A DNA stretch of 64,000 nt from Leucobacter sp. OLIS6 (GCF_002752355.1 NZ_MRAV01000003.1:1-64000), one strand, 5' to 3'; counted from the first letter of the stretch, positions 8,810 through 18,041 are shown. Numbers and translations are program-made. Notes: generated from the letters alone by a model not told the origin.

Positions 8810-10164
8810 GCGGGCGAAGGAGCGGGATCCGGCCCGATCCGATCCGCCACCACCCGGCGCAGCGCGCCGAGCGCGAGCCCGATGGATTCGAGGTCGATGC
8901 GCTCATCGTGCCCGTGCACGCCGTCGCGGTACCGCTCGTAGCTCCACTCGGGCCCGAGCAGGCCGAAGCCGTACGACGGGATGCCGAGCTCGCGGAAGTG
9001 CCGGGCGTCGGAGCCGCCCGCCGCAGCGATCGGCACGACCGGAGCGCCCGAGACTTCCCGGATCGCGCGTTCGAGCGCGCCGTACAGCGGTTCCTCGGTC
9101 GAGGATCCGGTCGCGACCCAGCCGCGCAGCGGCGTGATCTCGACACGGTCGGCGAGGTCGCCGAGCATGGTACGCAGCAGTTCGTCGACGTCGTCGTCGC
9201 TCGTGCCGGGCAGCGTGCGGATGTCGAGGTCAATCGTGCCGACGGCCGGGATCACGTTGTGCGCCGTCCCGGCGCGCAGCACCGTCGGCGAGATCGTGAC
9301 GCGCGACACGGCGTGCGCGTAGCCCGCGATCCGGCCGAGCTCGGGTAGCGCGGCGTCGAGCCGGACGGGATCGAGCAGCCGCTCCGCGAGCTCGGGATCC
9401 GCGACGCGGGCGCCCACGAACGCCGACCAGAGCGGCCCGAGCTGGATCGCCGGGGCGACCTCGCGCAGGCGGTGGAGCACCTCGCCGATGCCGTAGGCGG
9501 CGCTCGTCGCGCCGTAGGGGATCGAGGCGTGCCCGGGAACGCCGGCAAGCGTGAGACGCCGGCTGGCGGATCCCTTCTCTGCGACGCCCACGGCGACGTG
9601 CGCACCCATGCGCTGTCCGCCGGACTCCGAGAGCAGTTCGGTCACGCGCACGGCGGCGGGCTGCTCGCGCAGCAGCCACTTCACGCCGTAGTCGCCCCCG
9701 GCCTCCTCGTCGGCGACGGCCAGCAGCACGAGGTCGCCGCGGGGACGCTCGGCGGCGAGCGCGACCTCGCGCAGGATCACGGCGAACGAAGCGGTGAGGT
9801 ACAGCATGTCGACGGCGCCGCGGCCCCACACCTCGCCGTCGACGAGTTCGCCGCCGAACGGGTCGCGCCGCCAGCCGTCCGGATCGGCGGGGACGACGTC
9901 GAGGTGGCCGAGCAGTCCGAGCGCGGGCGCCTCGGGATCGGTGCCGCGCACGCGCGCGACGAGGGAGGCGCGGCCGGGGGCGGATTCGAATACCTGCAGG
10001 TCGAGCCGGCCGGCGCGCACGGCGTCGTCGAGGTAGCGCTGCAGCACGCGGACGCTGCGGATCTCCTGGCCGGACTCGGGGGCGCCCGTGTTGACGCACG
10101 CCTCGCGGATCATGGCCCGGAGCAGCGCGACCGCGTCTTCGAGACTGTTCTCCGGCCGGTCCAT
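8806..10164 (-). CDS. M20/M25/M40-family metallohydrolase (ArgE/DapE-like)
   Basis: Zn-dependent exopeptidase or deacylase. Motifs: LLGHLDVVP (H87, D89), GRGAVDM with bridging Asp at about 118, and ADEEAGGD with the catalytic/metal Glu pair at about 155. 452 aa matches the large M20 branch annotated as acetylornithine deacetylase or dipeptidase-like; an exact substrate cannot be set. It is convergent with the PucR-type gene and sharply abuts it, so it need not belong to the same pathway, although it could process a peptide or acyl-amino acid taken up by the nearby carriers. It is followed by a 7-bp-stem hairpin and then the tetR gene, same strand. Confidence 0.85.
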   Translation of the reverse strand: MDRPENSLEDAVALLRAMIREACVNTGAPESGQEIRSVRVLQRYLDDAVRAGRLDLQVFESAPGRASLVARVRGTDPEAPALGLLGHLDVVPADPDGWRRDPFGGELVDGEVWGRGAVDMLYLTASFAVILREVALAAERPRGDLVLLAVADEEAGGDYGVKWLLREQPAAVRVTELLSESGGQRMGAHVAVGVAEKGSASRRLTLAGVPGHASIPYGATSAAYGIGEVLHRLREVAPAIQLGPLWSAFVGARVADPELAERLLDPVRLDAALPELGRIAGYAHAVSRVTISPTVLRAGTAHNVIPAVGTIDLDIRTLPGTSDDDVDELLRTMLGDLADRVEITPLRGWVATGSSTEEPLYGALERAIREVSGAPVVPIAAAGGSDARHFRELGIPSYGFGLLGPEWSYERYRDGVHGHDERIDLESIGLALGALRRVVADRIGPDPAPSPA

Positions 10165-10186
10165 GCGCGCTCCTTCACCCTGCGTC

Positions 10187-10204
10187 CGGTCGCGCGGGCG
10201 ACCG
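10187..10204. terminator. weak hairpin after the tetR-type gene
   Basis: CGGTCGC and GCGACCG form a 7-bp stem with a 4-base loop just beyond the stop of the minus-strand tetR-type gene. No U-tract follows, which is common in high-GC actinomycetes. Weak support. Confidence 0.35.
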
Positions 10205-10235
10205 TCGTCCCAGCCTAGCGCCGGGCGCGGCGGCC

Positions 10236-10940
10236 TCAGGGCCGCTGCTCACCGGCCTGGCGTTCGACGGAGTCGAGCAGCGCGGCGATGCCGGCGCGGT
10301 AGACGTCCATGCCGTTCAGCGCGAAGAGGGCGTCGCGGTTGGCGTAGAGCTGGGGGTAGTCGGGCAGGTGCGCGGGCCCGAACGAGGTGATCCACGGCTC
10401 GGATCCCGCGGCGCCGGCCGCTCCGCCCGCGCGCATCACCTCGTGCGCCATCGCGGCGCTGAGCGAGAGGGCGAAGCCCGAGACGGCGGCGTAGGCGCGC
10501 ACGAGCGCCTCGCCCTCGAGCCCGGCCTCGTGCAGGGCCGCGAGCAGGAACTCCACGGCGGCCGCGTCGCCGGGACCGGCCGGATCGATCACGGCGCCCT
10601 CGGCACCGAGGGCCGGGTAGGTCAGGTAGAGCTCGGCGGTGGCGAGCAGGTGCGCTTCGAGGCGCGCGCGCCACCCGCCCGCGACGTCCTGGCCGGCTTC
10701 GACCGAGAGGCGGCTGAGCCGGTCGAGCGCGGCCTGGGTCATGGCCTCGCGGTTGCGGAAGTGCCGGTACATGGCCGTGGCGTCGACGCCGAGCTCCTCG
10801 CCGATGCGCTTGAAGGTGAGGCGCTCGTGGGGCTCGCGGCGCGCGAGTTCGAGCAGCGCGTCGACGATGCGCTCGGGGTCCAGCCGGACGCGCCGGGCGC
10901 CGGTGCTGCGCGTGCTGGCTGCGGCGGTTTCGCTCGCCAT
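10236..10940 (-). CDS. TetR-family repressor
   Basis: 234 aa DNA-binding regulator. The N-terminal helix-turn-helix occupies about residues 20-65, with LTFKRIGEELGVDATAMYRH the characteristic recognition-helix region (A-x-Y-x-H-F). The C-terminal ligand pocket is poorly conserved, as usual. The start ATG at 10940 has GGGAGG 5 bases upstream. It diverges from the amidohydrolase/ABC importer operon, and the 169-base gap contains a perfect 19-bp palindrome over the operon's -35 box, so it probably represses that operon, relieved by the imported substrate or its product. Confidence 0.85.
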   Translation of the reverse strand: MASETAAASTRSTGARRVRLDPERIVDALLELARREPHERLTFKRIGEELGVDATAMYRHFRNREAMTQAALDRLSRLSVEAGQDVAGGWRARLEAHLLATAELYLTYPALGAEGAVIDPAGPGDAAAVEFLLAALHEAGLEGEALVRAYAAVSGFALSLSAAMAHEVMRAGGAAGAAGSEPWITSFGPAHLPDYPQLYANRDALFALNGMDVYRAGIAALLDSVERQAGEQRP

Positions 10941-11031
10941 GTGGGCCTCCCGTTCGCGGGGCGAGCCGCGTCGTCGCGCGTCGGCCCCGGTATCGATTCA
11001 ATCACTACAGCGTCACACGTCGTCAATTCGA

Positions 11032-11050
11032 ATGTCAATGACATTGACAT
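11032..11050. promoter_or_regulatory. TetR-type operator: perfect 9-1-9 inverted repeat
   Basis: ATGTCAATG-A-CATTGACAT is a perfect inverted repeat around a single base, the size typical of TetR-family operators. It overlaps the -35 box TTGACA of the rightward promoter and lies 91 bases from the tetR-type start, so one site could control both directions. Assignment to this repressor is inferred from position. Confidence 0.75.
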
Positions 11051-11073
11051 GAGCCGTGACTCCTGCGTATGGT
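11044..11073 (+). promoter_or_regulatory. sigma-A-type promoter of the amidohydrolase/ABC operon
   Basis: TTGACA (11044-11049), an 18-base spacer and TATGGT (11068-11073) form a near-consensus promoter. The predicted start near 11080 leaves a leader of about 30 bases before ATG 11110 with its GGAGG. The right half of the palindromic operator covers the -35 box. Confidence 0.65.
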
Positions 11074-11109
11074 GCTGCTGAATCGATGACGATCAGCCCG
11101 GAGGACGCC

Positions 11110-12828
11110 ATGCCCGAAACCGCAGCCCGCACCGCCCAGCCCGAGACGGGACCGGGCGCGCCCCGGGTCGACACCGTCCTCGAGAACGGCTGGATCTACA
11201 CCGGCACCGAGGAGACGCCGCACCGCGGCGGCATCGCGATCGCCGACGGCCGGATCCTCTCGACCGACCCCGCCGAGGTCGCCCGGCTGGCCGAGATCGC
11301 CGCCGAGCGGATCGACCTCGCCGGCCGCCTGCTCGTCCCGGGCTTCCAGGACGCCCACGTGCACCCCGTCAGCGGCGGCGTCGAGCTGCTCAGCTGCGAC
11401 CTGACCGGCTGCGATACGGCCGAGGAGACCGTCGAGACCATCCGCGCCTACGCCGAGGCCCACCCCGAACTCGACTGGATCCTCGGCGCCGGCTGGTCGA
11501 TGGACATGTTCCCCGGCGGCACCCCGACCCGCGAACTGCTCGACGCGGTCGTCCCCGACCGCCCGGTGCTCCTCGAGAACCGCGATCACCACGGCGCGTG
11601 GGCGAACTCCCGCGCGTTCGAGGTCGCCGGGATCGACGCGCACACCCCCGACCCCGCGGACGGCCGCTTCGAGCGCCGCCCCGACGGCACCCCCGCGGGC
11701 ACCGCGCACGAGGGCGCGATGAATCTCTTCGACCACGTGCGCCCCCGCCCGACCGAGGACGCCGCCTACGCGGGCCTCCTCGCGGCCCAGGACTACCTGC
11801 TCTCCCACGGCATCACCGCGTGGCAGGACGCCGCCGTCGGCGTCTTCATGGGCAGCCTCGACACCCTCCCGATCTACCGTCGCGCGGTGCGCGAGGGCAC
11901 CCTGGCCGTCCGGGTGCGCGGCGCCCAGTGGTGGGATCGCGCCAACGGCGAGGGCCAGCTCGCCGACGTCCTCGCCCGGCGCGACGAGGTCGCGGCGGAA
12001 ACGGATCCCGATCGCTTCTCGATCGCGAGCGTCAAGGTGATGGTCGACGGCGTGGCCGAGAACCAGACCGCGGCCATGCACGACGCCTACAAGGACCCGC
12101 ACGGTCACACCACGAGCAATCGCGGCATCTCGTTCTTCGACCCCACCGAGATGACCGAGTTCGTGACCGAGCTCGACGCGAACGGCGTCCAGGTGCACTT
12201 CCACGCCCTCGGCGATCGCGCCGTGACCGAGGCGCTGAACGCGCTCGAGGCGGCCCGGGCGGCGAACGGCGACACCGGCAACCGGCACCACCTCGCGCAC
12301 TTGCAGCTCGTGCGGCAGGCCGATCTGCCCCGCTTCGCCGAGCTCGGCGCGACCGCCAACCTGCAGGCACTCTGGGCCTGCCACGAGGACCAGCTCGACC
12401 AGCTCACGCTGCCGTTCCTGCGCGACGACGCCGAACGCGACCACTACCCCTTCGGCGAGCTGGTCGCTGCCGGCGCGCAGCTCGCCGCCGGCAGCGACTG
12501 GTCGGTGTCGACGCCCGACCCGATCGCGGCGATCCACATCGCGGTGAACCGACGTTCTCCCGGGTCCGAGCTGTCGCAGCTCGGACCCGACTCGCAGAAG
12601 CTCACCCTGAAGCAGGCCCTCGACGCCTACACGCAGGGCACGGCACGGGTGAACCACCTCGACCACGCGACCGGAACGCTCGAGCCCGGCAAGTACGCCG
12701 ACTTCGCGATCCTCGACCGCAACCTCTTCGAGCTGCCCGCGGCCGAGTTGCACGGTGCGCGGATCGACGAGACCTGGATCGACGGCGCGCGCCGGTTCCG
12801 CCGCGCCGCGGACGGGGCGGTCGCGTGA
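11110..12828 (+). CDS. YtcJ-type amidohydrolase (family 3), second copy
   Basis: Metal-dependent amide or imide hydrolase, 572 aa. Seen: FQDAHVHPVSGG with HxH at about 83/85, SVKVMVDGVAENQTA (bridging Lys region), VHFHALGDRAV and HHLAHLQLV histidines, and AAGSDWSVSTPDP with the catalytic-type Asp. ATG 11110 was chosen because GGAGG sits 5 bases upstream; earlier in-frame ATGs at 11056 and 11086 have no ribosome site and would precede the predicted transcription start or lie right beside it. First gene of a five-gene operon with a peptide-type ABC importer, so the importer probably supplies its substrate. Paralogous in type to the gene at 2692-4356. Confidence 0.85.
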   Translation: MPETAARTAQPETGPGAPRVDTVLENGWIYTGTEETPHRGGIAIADGRILSTDPAEVARLAEIAAERIDLAGRLLVPGFQDAHVHPVSGGVELLSCDLTGCDTAEETVETIRAYAEAHPELDWILGAGWSMDMFPGGTPTRELLDAVVPDRPVLLENRDHHGAWANSRAFEVAGIDAHTPDPADGRFERRPDGTPAGTAHEGAMNLFDHVRPRPTEDAAYAGLLAAQDYLLSHGITAWQDAAVGVFMGSLDTLPIYRRAVREGTLAVRVRGAQWWDRANGEGQLADVLARRDEVAAETDPDRFSIASVKVMVDGVAENQTAAMHDAYKDPHGHTTSNRGISFFDPTEMTEFVTELDANGVQVHFHALGDRAVTEALNALEAARAANGDTGNRHHLAHLQLVRQADLPRFAELGATANLQALWACHEDQLDQLTLPFLRDDAERDHYPFGELVAAGAQLAAGSDWSVSTPDPIAAIHIAVNRRSPGSELSQLGPDSQKLTLKQALDAYTQGTARVNHLDHATGTLEPGKYADFAILDRNLFELPAAELHGARIDETWIDGARRFRRAADGAVA

Positions 12829-14459
12829 GGCGGCGGCTGAGCCGCGCGATCGCCGGGGCCGGCGTCGCGGCGGTCGCCCTCGCCGCGCTCACGGGCTGCG
12901 GCCAGAGCGCGGTCGGCAAGCAGGCCGGCAGCTACGAGCTCACCGCGCACACGCCGGCTGCGAAGGGCGGCATCGACTCCTTCACATGGGCGCTCGCGAC
13001 CGAGCCGTTCTCGCTCGACCCGGCCTACGCCTTCGACTACGCCGACAACACCGTGCTGTCGAACATGTGCGAGTCGCTGCTGCGCTGGAACTCGGACCTC
13101 TCGGTCTCGCCCGGGCTCGCGACGAAGGTCGATCACCCGGATCCGCAGACCTGGGTCTACACGATCCGCGAGGGCGTGAAGTTCCACGACGGCAGCCTCA
13201 TGCGCCCGAGCGACGTCGTGTTCTCGCTCGAGCACCACCTCGACCCCGAAGTCGGATCCTTCTGGTTCGACACGTTCAAGAACGTCGACTCGATCCGCCA
13301 GACGAGCGCCGATCAGGTCACGGTGCACACGAAGATCCCCGATCCGTCGTTCAACAAGCTGATGTCGGCCGCGCCGGGCGTCGTGTTCTCGGAGAAGGCC
13401 GCGAAGGCGGCCGGACGCGACTACGGCAACGCCTCCACGGGCGTCGACTGCACGGGCCCCTTCACATTCAAGGAGTGGCGCTCGGGCGAATCGATCACGA
13501 TGGAGCGCTTCGCCGACTACTGGGATCCCGAGTACCGGGCGAAGGCGGAACAGGTGCGGTTCGTGATCCTCAACGACCCGAATGCGCGCGTGAACGCGCT
13601 GCGCACGGGCGAGATCGACGGATCCTGGCAGGTGCCGACCAACGCCATCGACCTGATGCGCGCGAGCGACACCGGAAAGATGTACTTCGGCGTCAACACG
13701 ACCGTGCAGAGCCTCATCGTCGGCGACATGCAGGGCCCGCTCGGCGACGTGCGCGTGCGCAAGGCGCTCGCGCTCTCCCTCGACCGGCAGGCCCTCATCA
13801 AGGCTGCCGTGCAGGGGTACGCGAAGCCCACCGATGCCCTGACCACCAAGTCGGTCTGGACCGACGCGAGCTCCGAGACGATCACCCGGGCCTTCGACCA
13901 GCTGCCGAAGCTCGACTACGACCTCGCCGAGGCGAAACGCCTCGTCAAGGAGGCCGGAGCCGAGGGCAAGAAGATCACCTACGTGACCGCCCCCATCGAC
14001 TCGTCGTTCGATGTGATCTCGCAGGCCGTCGCATCGGCGGGCAAGGAGATCGGGCTCGACATCCGCATCGAGACCCGCACACCCAACGCGTACACGCTGC
14101 TGTTCTCGGACCCGAACGCGGTCAAGGGCGTCGACCTGTTCACCACGCAGTGGTACCTGTCGAGCACCGATCCGCTCGAGATGTACGCGGTGATCCGCAC
14201 CGGGGAGTTCTCGAACTACGGCCACTGGTCTGACCCCGCGTACGACGCCCTCACCAACCGCGCGCTCGTCACCGACGACGGCGGCGAGCGCGCGAAGCTC
14301 TCGGCACAGGTGCAGCGGCTCGCCACCGAGCAGCTGCCGTGGATCCCGCTGTTCGAGATCCCCACGGGCCTGTGGCTCGGCAAGAAGATCACGGGCGTCG
14401 ACCCCTCGATCTCCTACATGTACGCGCCGTGGGCCGCGAAGATCGGAAAGGCGGACTGA
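12825..14459 (+). CDS. ABC importer substrate-binding lipoprotein (SBP family 5)
   Basis: Extracytoplasmic receptor of a dipeptide/oligopeptide-type importer, 544 aa. It begins with a basic n-region, a hydrophobic stretch and the lipobox LTGC (Cys at about 25). The mature part shows the family 5 hallmarks: FSLDPAYAFDYADNTV, the MCESLLRW segment and the KFHDGSLMRPSDVVFS motif. The start is GTG at 12825, overlapping the amidohydrolase stop as GTGA, so translation is coupled. Family 5 receptors bind peptides but also opines, nickel complexes, glycosides and amides; given the amidohydrolase partner, a small amide ligand is plausible. Confidence 0.9.
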   Translation: MRRRLSRAIAGAGVAAVALAALTGCGQSAVGKQAGSYELTAHTPAAKGGIDSFTWALATEPFSLDPAYAFDYADNTVLSNMCESLLRWNSDLSVSPGLATKVDHPDPQTWVYTIREGVKFHDGSLMRPSDVVFSLEHHLDPEVGSFWFDTFKNVDSIRQTSADQVTVHTKIPDPSFNKLMSAAPGVVFSEKAAKAAGRDYGNASTGVDCTGPFTFKEWRSGESITMERFADYWDPEYRAKAEQVRFVILNDPNARVNALRTGEIDGSWQVPTNAIDLMRASDTGKMYFGVNTTVQSLIVGDMQGPLGDVRVRKALALSLDRQALIKAAVQGYAKPTDALTTKSVWTDASSETITRAFDQLPKLDYDLAEAKRLVKEAGAEGKKITYVTAPIDSSFDVISQAVASAGKEIGLDIRIETRTPNAYTLLFSDPNAVKGVDLFTTQWYLSSTDPLEMYAVIRTGEFSNYGHWSDPAYDALTNRALVTDDGGERAKLSAQVQRLATEQLPWIPLFEIPTGLWLGKKITGVDPSISYMYAPWAAKIGKAD

Positions 14460-15502
14460 TGCCGCAATCGCAGACCACCGAGACGGCGACCCGCGCCGTC
14501 CGGCTCCAAGAGGCTTCGCGGGCGAAGGGCGGATCCGGCGCCGGTGCGCGCACGGCGAAGTTCATCGGCGGCCGGGTGCTGGGCCTCGCGGCCACCCTCT
14601 TCGCCGCGTCGCTCGTCGTGTTCTTCTCGCGCTTCGTCGTGCCGGGCGATCCCGCCCGCTTCCTGCTGCGCGGCCGCAGCCCGAGCAAGGAGGCCATCGC
14701 CGAGGTGACGAAGCAGTACGGCCTCGACAAGTCGCCCGTCGAGCAGTATCTGAACTGGATCGGCGGCGTGCTGCACGGCGATTTCGGCCGCTCCTTGCAG
14801 TACCGCGACGCGGTCTCGAACGTGCTGCTCGACCGGCTGCCGGTCACGCTGCAGCTCGTCGCGCTCGCGGCCGTGTTCATCACCGTGTTCGGTCTCGCGG
14901 CGGGCATCATCGCGAGCCTGCGCCGCGGCCGCTTCACCGACCGCGCGATCCTCATCTCGTCGACCGCGCTGGGCGCGATCCCGTCGTTCGTGATCGCGAT
15001 CCTGCTGATCGCGCTGTTCGCGGTGCAGCTGGGCTGGTTCCCGTCGTTCGGCAGCGGGGATCCCGGCATCGACCGCTTCGGCCACCTCGTGCTCCCCGCG
15101 CTCGCGCTGGGTCTCGCGTTCGTCGCGCTCATCGCCCGCGTCACCCGCTCGTCGATGAACGAGCAGTTCGTACGTGAGCACGTCGAGGTGGCGACGAGCC
15201 GGGGCCTCACGAAGCCCTCGGTGCTCCTGCGGCACGTGCTGCGCAACGCCATCAGCCCGATCCTGCTGGTCAGCGGCGTGCTCGTCGCCGGCCTGCTCGT
15301 GTCGAGCTCGATCGTCGAGCAGACCTTCGGGCTCTCGGGCATCGGATCGCTGCTCGTGCAGTCGGTCGACCGGCTCGACTTCCCCGTCGTGCAGGCCATC
15401 GTCATGATCGTCGTCATCGCCTTCGTCACGGTGAACACGATCGTCGACCTCCTCCAGCCGCTGATCGATCCGCGCATCGCCGCGGGAACGGAGACCCGAT
15501 GA
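14459..15502 (+). CDS. ABC importer permease, DppB/OppB type
   Basis: Inner-membrane permease, 347 aa, about six membrane segments. It has the DppB pattern: an N-terminal membrane helix, the extracytoplasmic GDPARFLLRG region, and the cytoplasmic coupling loop with TSRGLTKPSVLLRHVLRNA, followed by FGLSGIGSLLVQ. The first about 45 residues form a polar cytoplasmic extension unusual for DppB. ATG 14459 overlaps the receptor gene stop by one base (TGATG). Confidence 0.92.
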   Translation: MPQSQTTETATRAVRLQEASRAKGGSGAGARTAKFIGGRVLGLAATLFAASLVVFFSRFVVPGDPARFLLRGRSPSKEAIAEVTKQYGLDKSPVEQYLNWIGGVLHGDFGRSLQYRDAVSNVLLDRLPVTLQLVALAAVFITVFGLAAGIIASLRRGRFTDRAILISSTALGAIPSFVIAILLIALFAVQLGWFPSFGSGDPGIDRFGHLVLPALALGLAFVALIARVTRSSMNEQFVREHVEVATSRGLTKPSVLLRHVLRNAISPILLVSGVLVAGLLVSSSIVEQTFGLSGIGSLLVQSVDRLDFPVVQAIVMIVVIAFVTVNTIVDLLQPLIDPRIAAGTETR

Positions 15503-16371
15503 GCACCGCACCTCTCACCGGAACGCGGGCCCTCACGGTCCCCGTCAAGCTGAAGCGCCGGCGCCTGCTGACGCCCGTCGGCCGGATCTCGCTGGGCTTC
15601 GTCGCCGTCGTGGTCGTCGCGGCCGCGCTCGCGCCGCTGATCGCGCCGTACGACCCCGACCACGTCGATCTGCAGAACGTGCTCGCGGGCCCCTCCGCCG
15701 CGCACTGGTTCGGCACCGACTCCCTCGGTCGCGATCTGCTCACGCGCGTGCTGTTCGGCGCGCGCACCTCGCTCATCGGGCCGCTCATCGTGGTCGTCGG
15801 ATCCACCGTGCTGGGCCTCGTGCTCGGCCTCGTCGCCGCATGGCGCGGGGGCTGGGTCGACGCGGTGCTGTCGCGGGTGTTCGACTTCCTGTTCTCGTTC
15901 CCCGCGATGCTGCTCGCGATCCTCGCGGTCGCGCTGTTCGGCAAGGGCATGTTCGCACCGGTGCTCGCCATGACCATCGCCTACGTCCCGTACGTCGCCC
16001 GGCTCGCCAGAGGCCTCATCGTCGCGGAGCGCGCCCGCCCCTACGTGCAGGCCTATCGGGTGCTCGGGTTCCGCAGCAGCTGGATCGCGTTCACGCGCGT
16101 ACTGCCCAACGTGGTGCCGACCGTCGGCGCCCAGTCCACCCTCAACTTCGGCTACGTGCTCGCCGACCTCGCCGCCCTGTCGTTCATCGGTCTCGGCGTG
16201 CAGGCGCCGACCGCCGACTGGGGCTCCATGATCAACGAGAGCCGCGGCGCGCTCATGAGCGGCGACCTGCTGCCCACGTTCGTCCCCGCGCTCGTCGTCG
16301 TGCTCGTCGTCGTCGCGATCAACGTGATCGGCGAGGAACTGTCCGACCGCATCGGAGGCAACTTCTCATGA
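15499..16371 (+). CDS. ABC importer permease, DppC/OppC type
   Basis: Second permease, 290 aa. It shows the DppC N-terminal helix, then the conserved FGTDSLGRDLLTRVLFGAR segment, and the coupling loop with YRVLGFRSSWIAFTRVLPN. The ATG overlaps the stop of the dppB-type gene (ATGA) and its own stop overlaps the ATPase start (ATGA), so all three are translationally linked. Confidence 0.92.
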   Translation: MSTAPLTGTRALTVPVKLKRRRLLTPVGRISLGFVAVVVVAAALAPLIAPYDPDHVDLQNVLAGPSAAHWFGTDSLGRDLLTRVLFGARTSLIGPLIVVVGSTVLGLVLGLVAAWRGGWVDAVLSRVFDFLFSFPAMLLAILAVALFGKGMFAPVLAMTIAYVPYVARLARGLIVAERARPYVQAYRVLGFRSSWIAFTRVLPNVVPTVGAQSTLNFGYVLADLAALSFIGLGVQAPTADWGSMINESRGALMSGDLLPTFVPALVVVLVVVAINVIGEELSDRIGGNFS

Positions 16372-18041
16372 CCGAACTGCTGCAGATCGACGATCTGACC
16401 CTGCGCGTTCCCGGCCGCGGGCCGCTGCTGCACGGCGTCTCGCTCACGGTGGGCTCGGGCGAGGCCGTCGCCCTCGTCGGCGAATCCGGATCAGGCAAGT
16501 CCCTCACCACCCGGGCCGCGCTCGGCCTGTTCCCCGAGCAGGCGAGCCTCACGGGCTCGGTGCGGGTCGACGGCGTCGACACCGTCACGGCCGATGCGGG
16601 GGCGCTCCGCCGGATCCGCCGGGTGAAGGCCTCGATGATCTTCCAGGATCCCCGCTCCGGCATCAACCCCGTGCGCACCGTCGGCGACTTCCTCACCGAG
16701 ACCCTCGTGCGCTGGCACGGGCTCTCGAAGGCGGACGCCGCCGCCCGCGCCGTCGCGCAGCTCGAGCAGGTCGGGCTCCCCCGCGCCGCCGCGCTGCTCG
16801 ACCAGTATCCGCACCAGCTCTCGGGCGGCATGCTGCAGCGCGTCATGATCGCCGCGGCCCTGCTCGACGAGCCCGAGCTGCTGCTCTGCGACGAACCGAC
16901 CACGGCGCTCGACGTCACCACCCAGGCGGGCATCGTCGAACTGCTGCGCGAGCAGCAGCAGGCGCGCGGCATGGGCATGCTCTTCATCACCCACGACCTC
17001 GGCCTCGCCGCGTCGCTGTGCGAGCGCGTCGTGGTGCTGCGCGGCGGCCTCGTCGTCGAGGAGGGCGCGACCGCCGACGTGTTCCGGGACCCGCGCGAGA
17101 CGTACACCCGCGAGCTGCTCGCGGCGACGCCCCGCATCGACCTCGACCGCTTCGGCGACGCGGGCGGCGCACCGGATTCCGCCGGTGCGGCCGGTTCCGC
17201 CGGTGCGGCCGGTTCCGCCGGTGCGGCCGGTTCGGCCGACGGCGTCGTGCCCGAGATCGTCGCCGAGGGCATCGTCAAGCGCTACCGGATCCCCGGCCGC
17301 GACGACGTCGTCGCCCTCGACGGGGTGAGCTTCGCCCTCGAGCGCGGCGGGTCCCTCGGCATCGTCGGCGAATCGGGCTCGGGCAAGTCGACCCTCGCGC
17401 GGATCCTCGTGGGCCTCGAGGAGGCCACCGAGGGCGAGCTGACGATCGACGGCACCGTGCGGCCCCAGCGCCCGCTGAACACCGCCGAGCGCCGCCTCTT
17501 CGCCGCGACCACGCAGATGGTGTTCCAGGATCCGTACCTGTCGCTCGATCCCCGCATCGCTGTCGGCCGCGCCGTCTCCGACGTGGTGCGCCTGCACCGC
17601 GGCCAGAACCGCACCGACGCCGAGCGCACGGCCACCGAGCTGCTCGGCCGGGTCGGGATCCTGCCCGAGCACCTCGCATCGCGACCCAAGGGGCTCTCGG
17701 GCGGGCAGCGGCAGCGCGTCGCACTCGCGAAGGCGCTCGCGGCCTCGCCCTCGATGCTGGTGCTCGACGAGGCGACCAGCGCGCTCGACGTGTCGGTGCA
17801 GGCGCAGGTGCTGTCGCTCGTCGAGGAGGTGCGCGACCAGTTCGGCCTCACGATCGTGTTCGTCTCGCACGACCTCGCGGTCGTGTCGCGCATCTGCGAG
17901 CACACCCTCGTGATGCAGCGCGGCATCGCCGTCGAGCAGGGTCGCACGGCCCGGATCCTCGGCGCACCGCAGGATCCCTACACCGTGCAGCTGCTCGAAT
18001 CGCGGCCGCAGCCCCTGTGGGAGCGCGAACTGGCCGCGTAG
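16368..18041 (+). CDS. fused two-domain ABC importer ATPase (DppD-DppF fusion)
   Basis: Both ATPase halves of the peptide-type importer in one 557 aa chain. Domain 1 (about 1-255) has Walker A GESGSGKS, signature LSGGMLQRV and Walker B LLLCDEP. Domain 2 (about 290-545) has GESGSGKS, LSGGQRQRV and LVLDEATSALD; the AxxxxxS-type variation of Asp-Glu-Pro to Asp-Glu-Ala is mild. The linker holds three AGAAGS units coded by an 18-bp tandem repeat. Fusion enforces pairing of the two halves; most Dpp systems code them separately. Last gene of the operon, followed by a strong hairpin. Confidence 0.93.
   Translation: MTELLQIDDLTLRVPGRGPLLHGVSLTVGSGEAVALVGESGSGKSLTTRAALGLFPEQASLTGSVRVDGVDTVTADAGALRRIRRVKASMIFQDPRSGINPVRTVGDFLTETLVRWHGLSKADAAARAVAQLEQVGLPRAAALLDQYPHQLSGGMLQRVMIAAALLDEPELLLCDEPTTALDVTTQAGIVELLREQQQARGMGMLFITHDLGLAASLCERVVVLRGGLVVEEGATADVFRDPRETYTRELLAATPRIDLDRFGDAGGAPDSAGAAGSAGAAGSAGAAGSADGVVPEIVAEGIVKRYRIPGRDDVVALDGVSFALERGGSLGIVGESGSGKSTLARILVGLEEATEGELTIDGTVRPQRPLNTAERRLFAATTQMVFQDPYLSLDPRIAVGRAVSDVVRLHRGQNRTDAERTATELLGRVGILPEHLASRPKGLSGGQRQRVALAKALAASPSMLVLDEATSALDVSVQAQVLSLVEEVRDQFGLTIVFVSHDLAVVSRICEHTLVMQRGIAVEQGRTARILGAPQDPYTVQLLESRPQPLWERELAA
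17181..17234 (+). repeat. 18-bp tandem repeat (3 copies) inside the ATPase linker
   Basis: The unit GCCGGTGCGGCCGGTTCC occurs three times head to tail (the last copy ends in G), encoding AGAAGS repeats between the two ABC domains. It is in frame, so copy number changes only lengthen or shorten the linker. Confidence 0.9.

Noticed and set aside
17161-17240. 18-bp repeats as a CRISPR-like array
   Set aside because: Repeats are directly tandem without spacers, in frame inside an ATPase gene.
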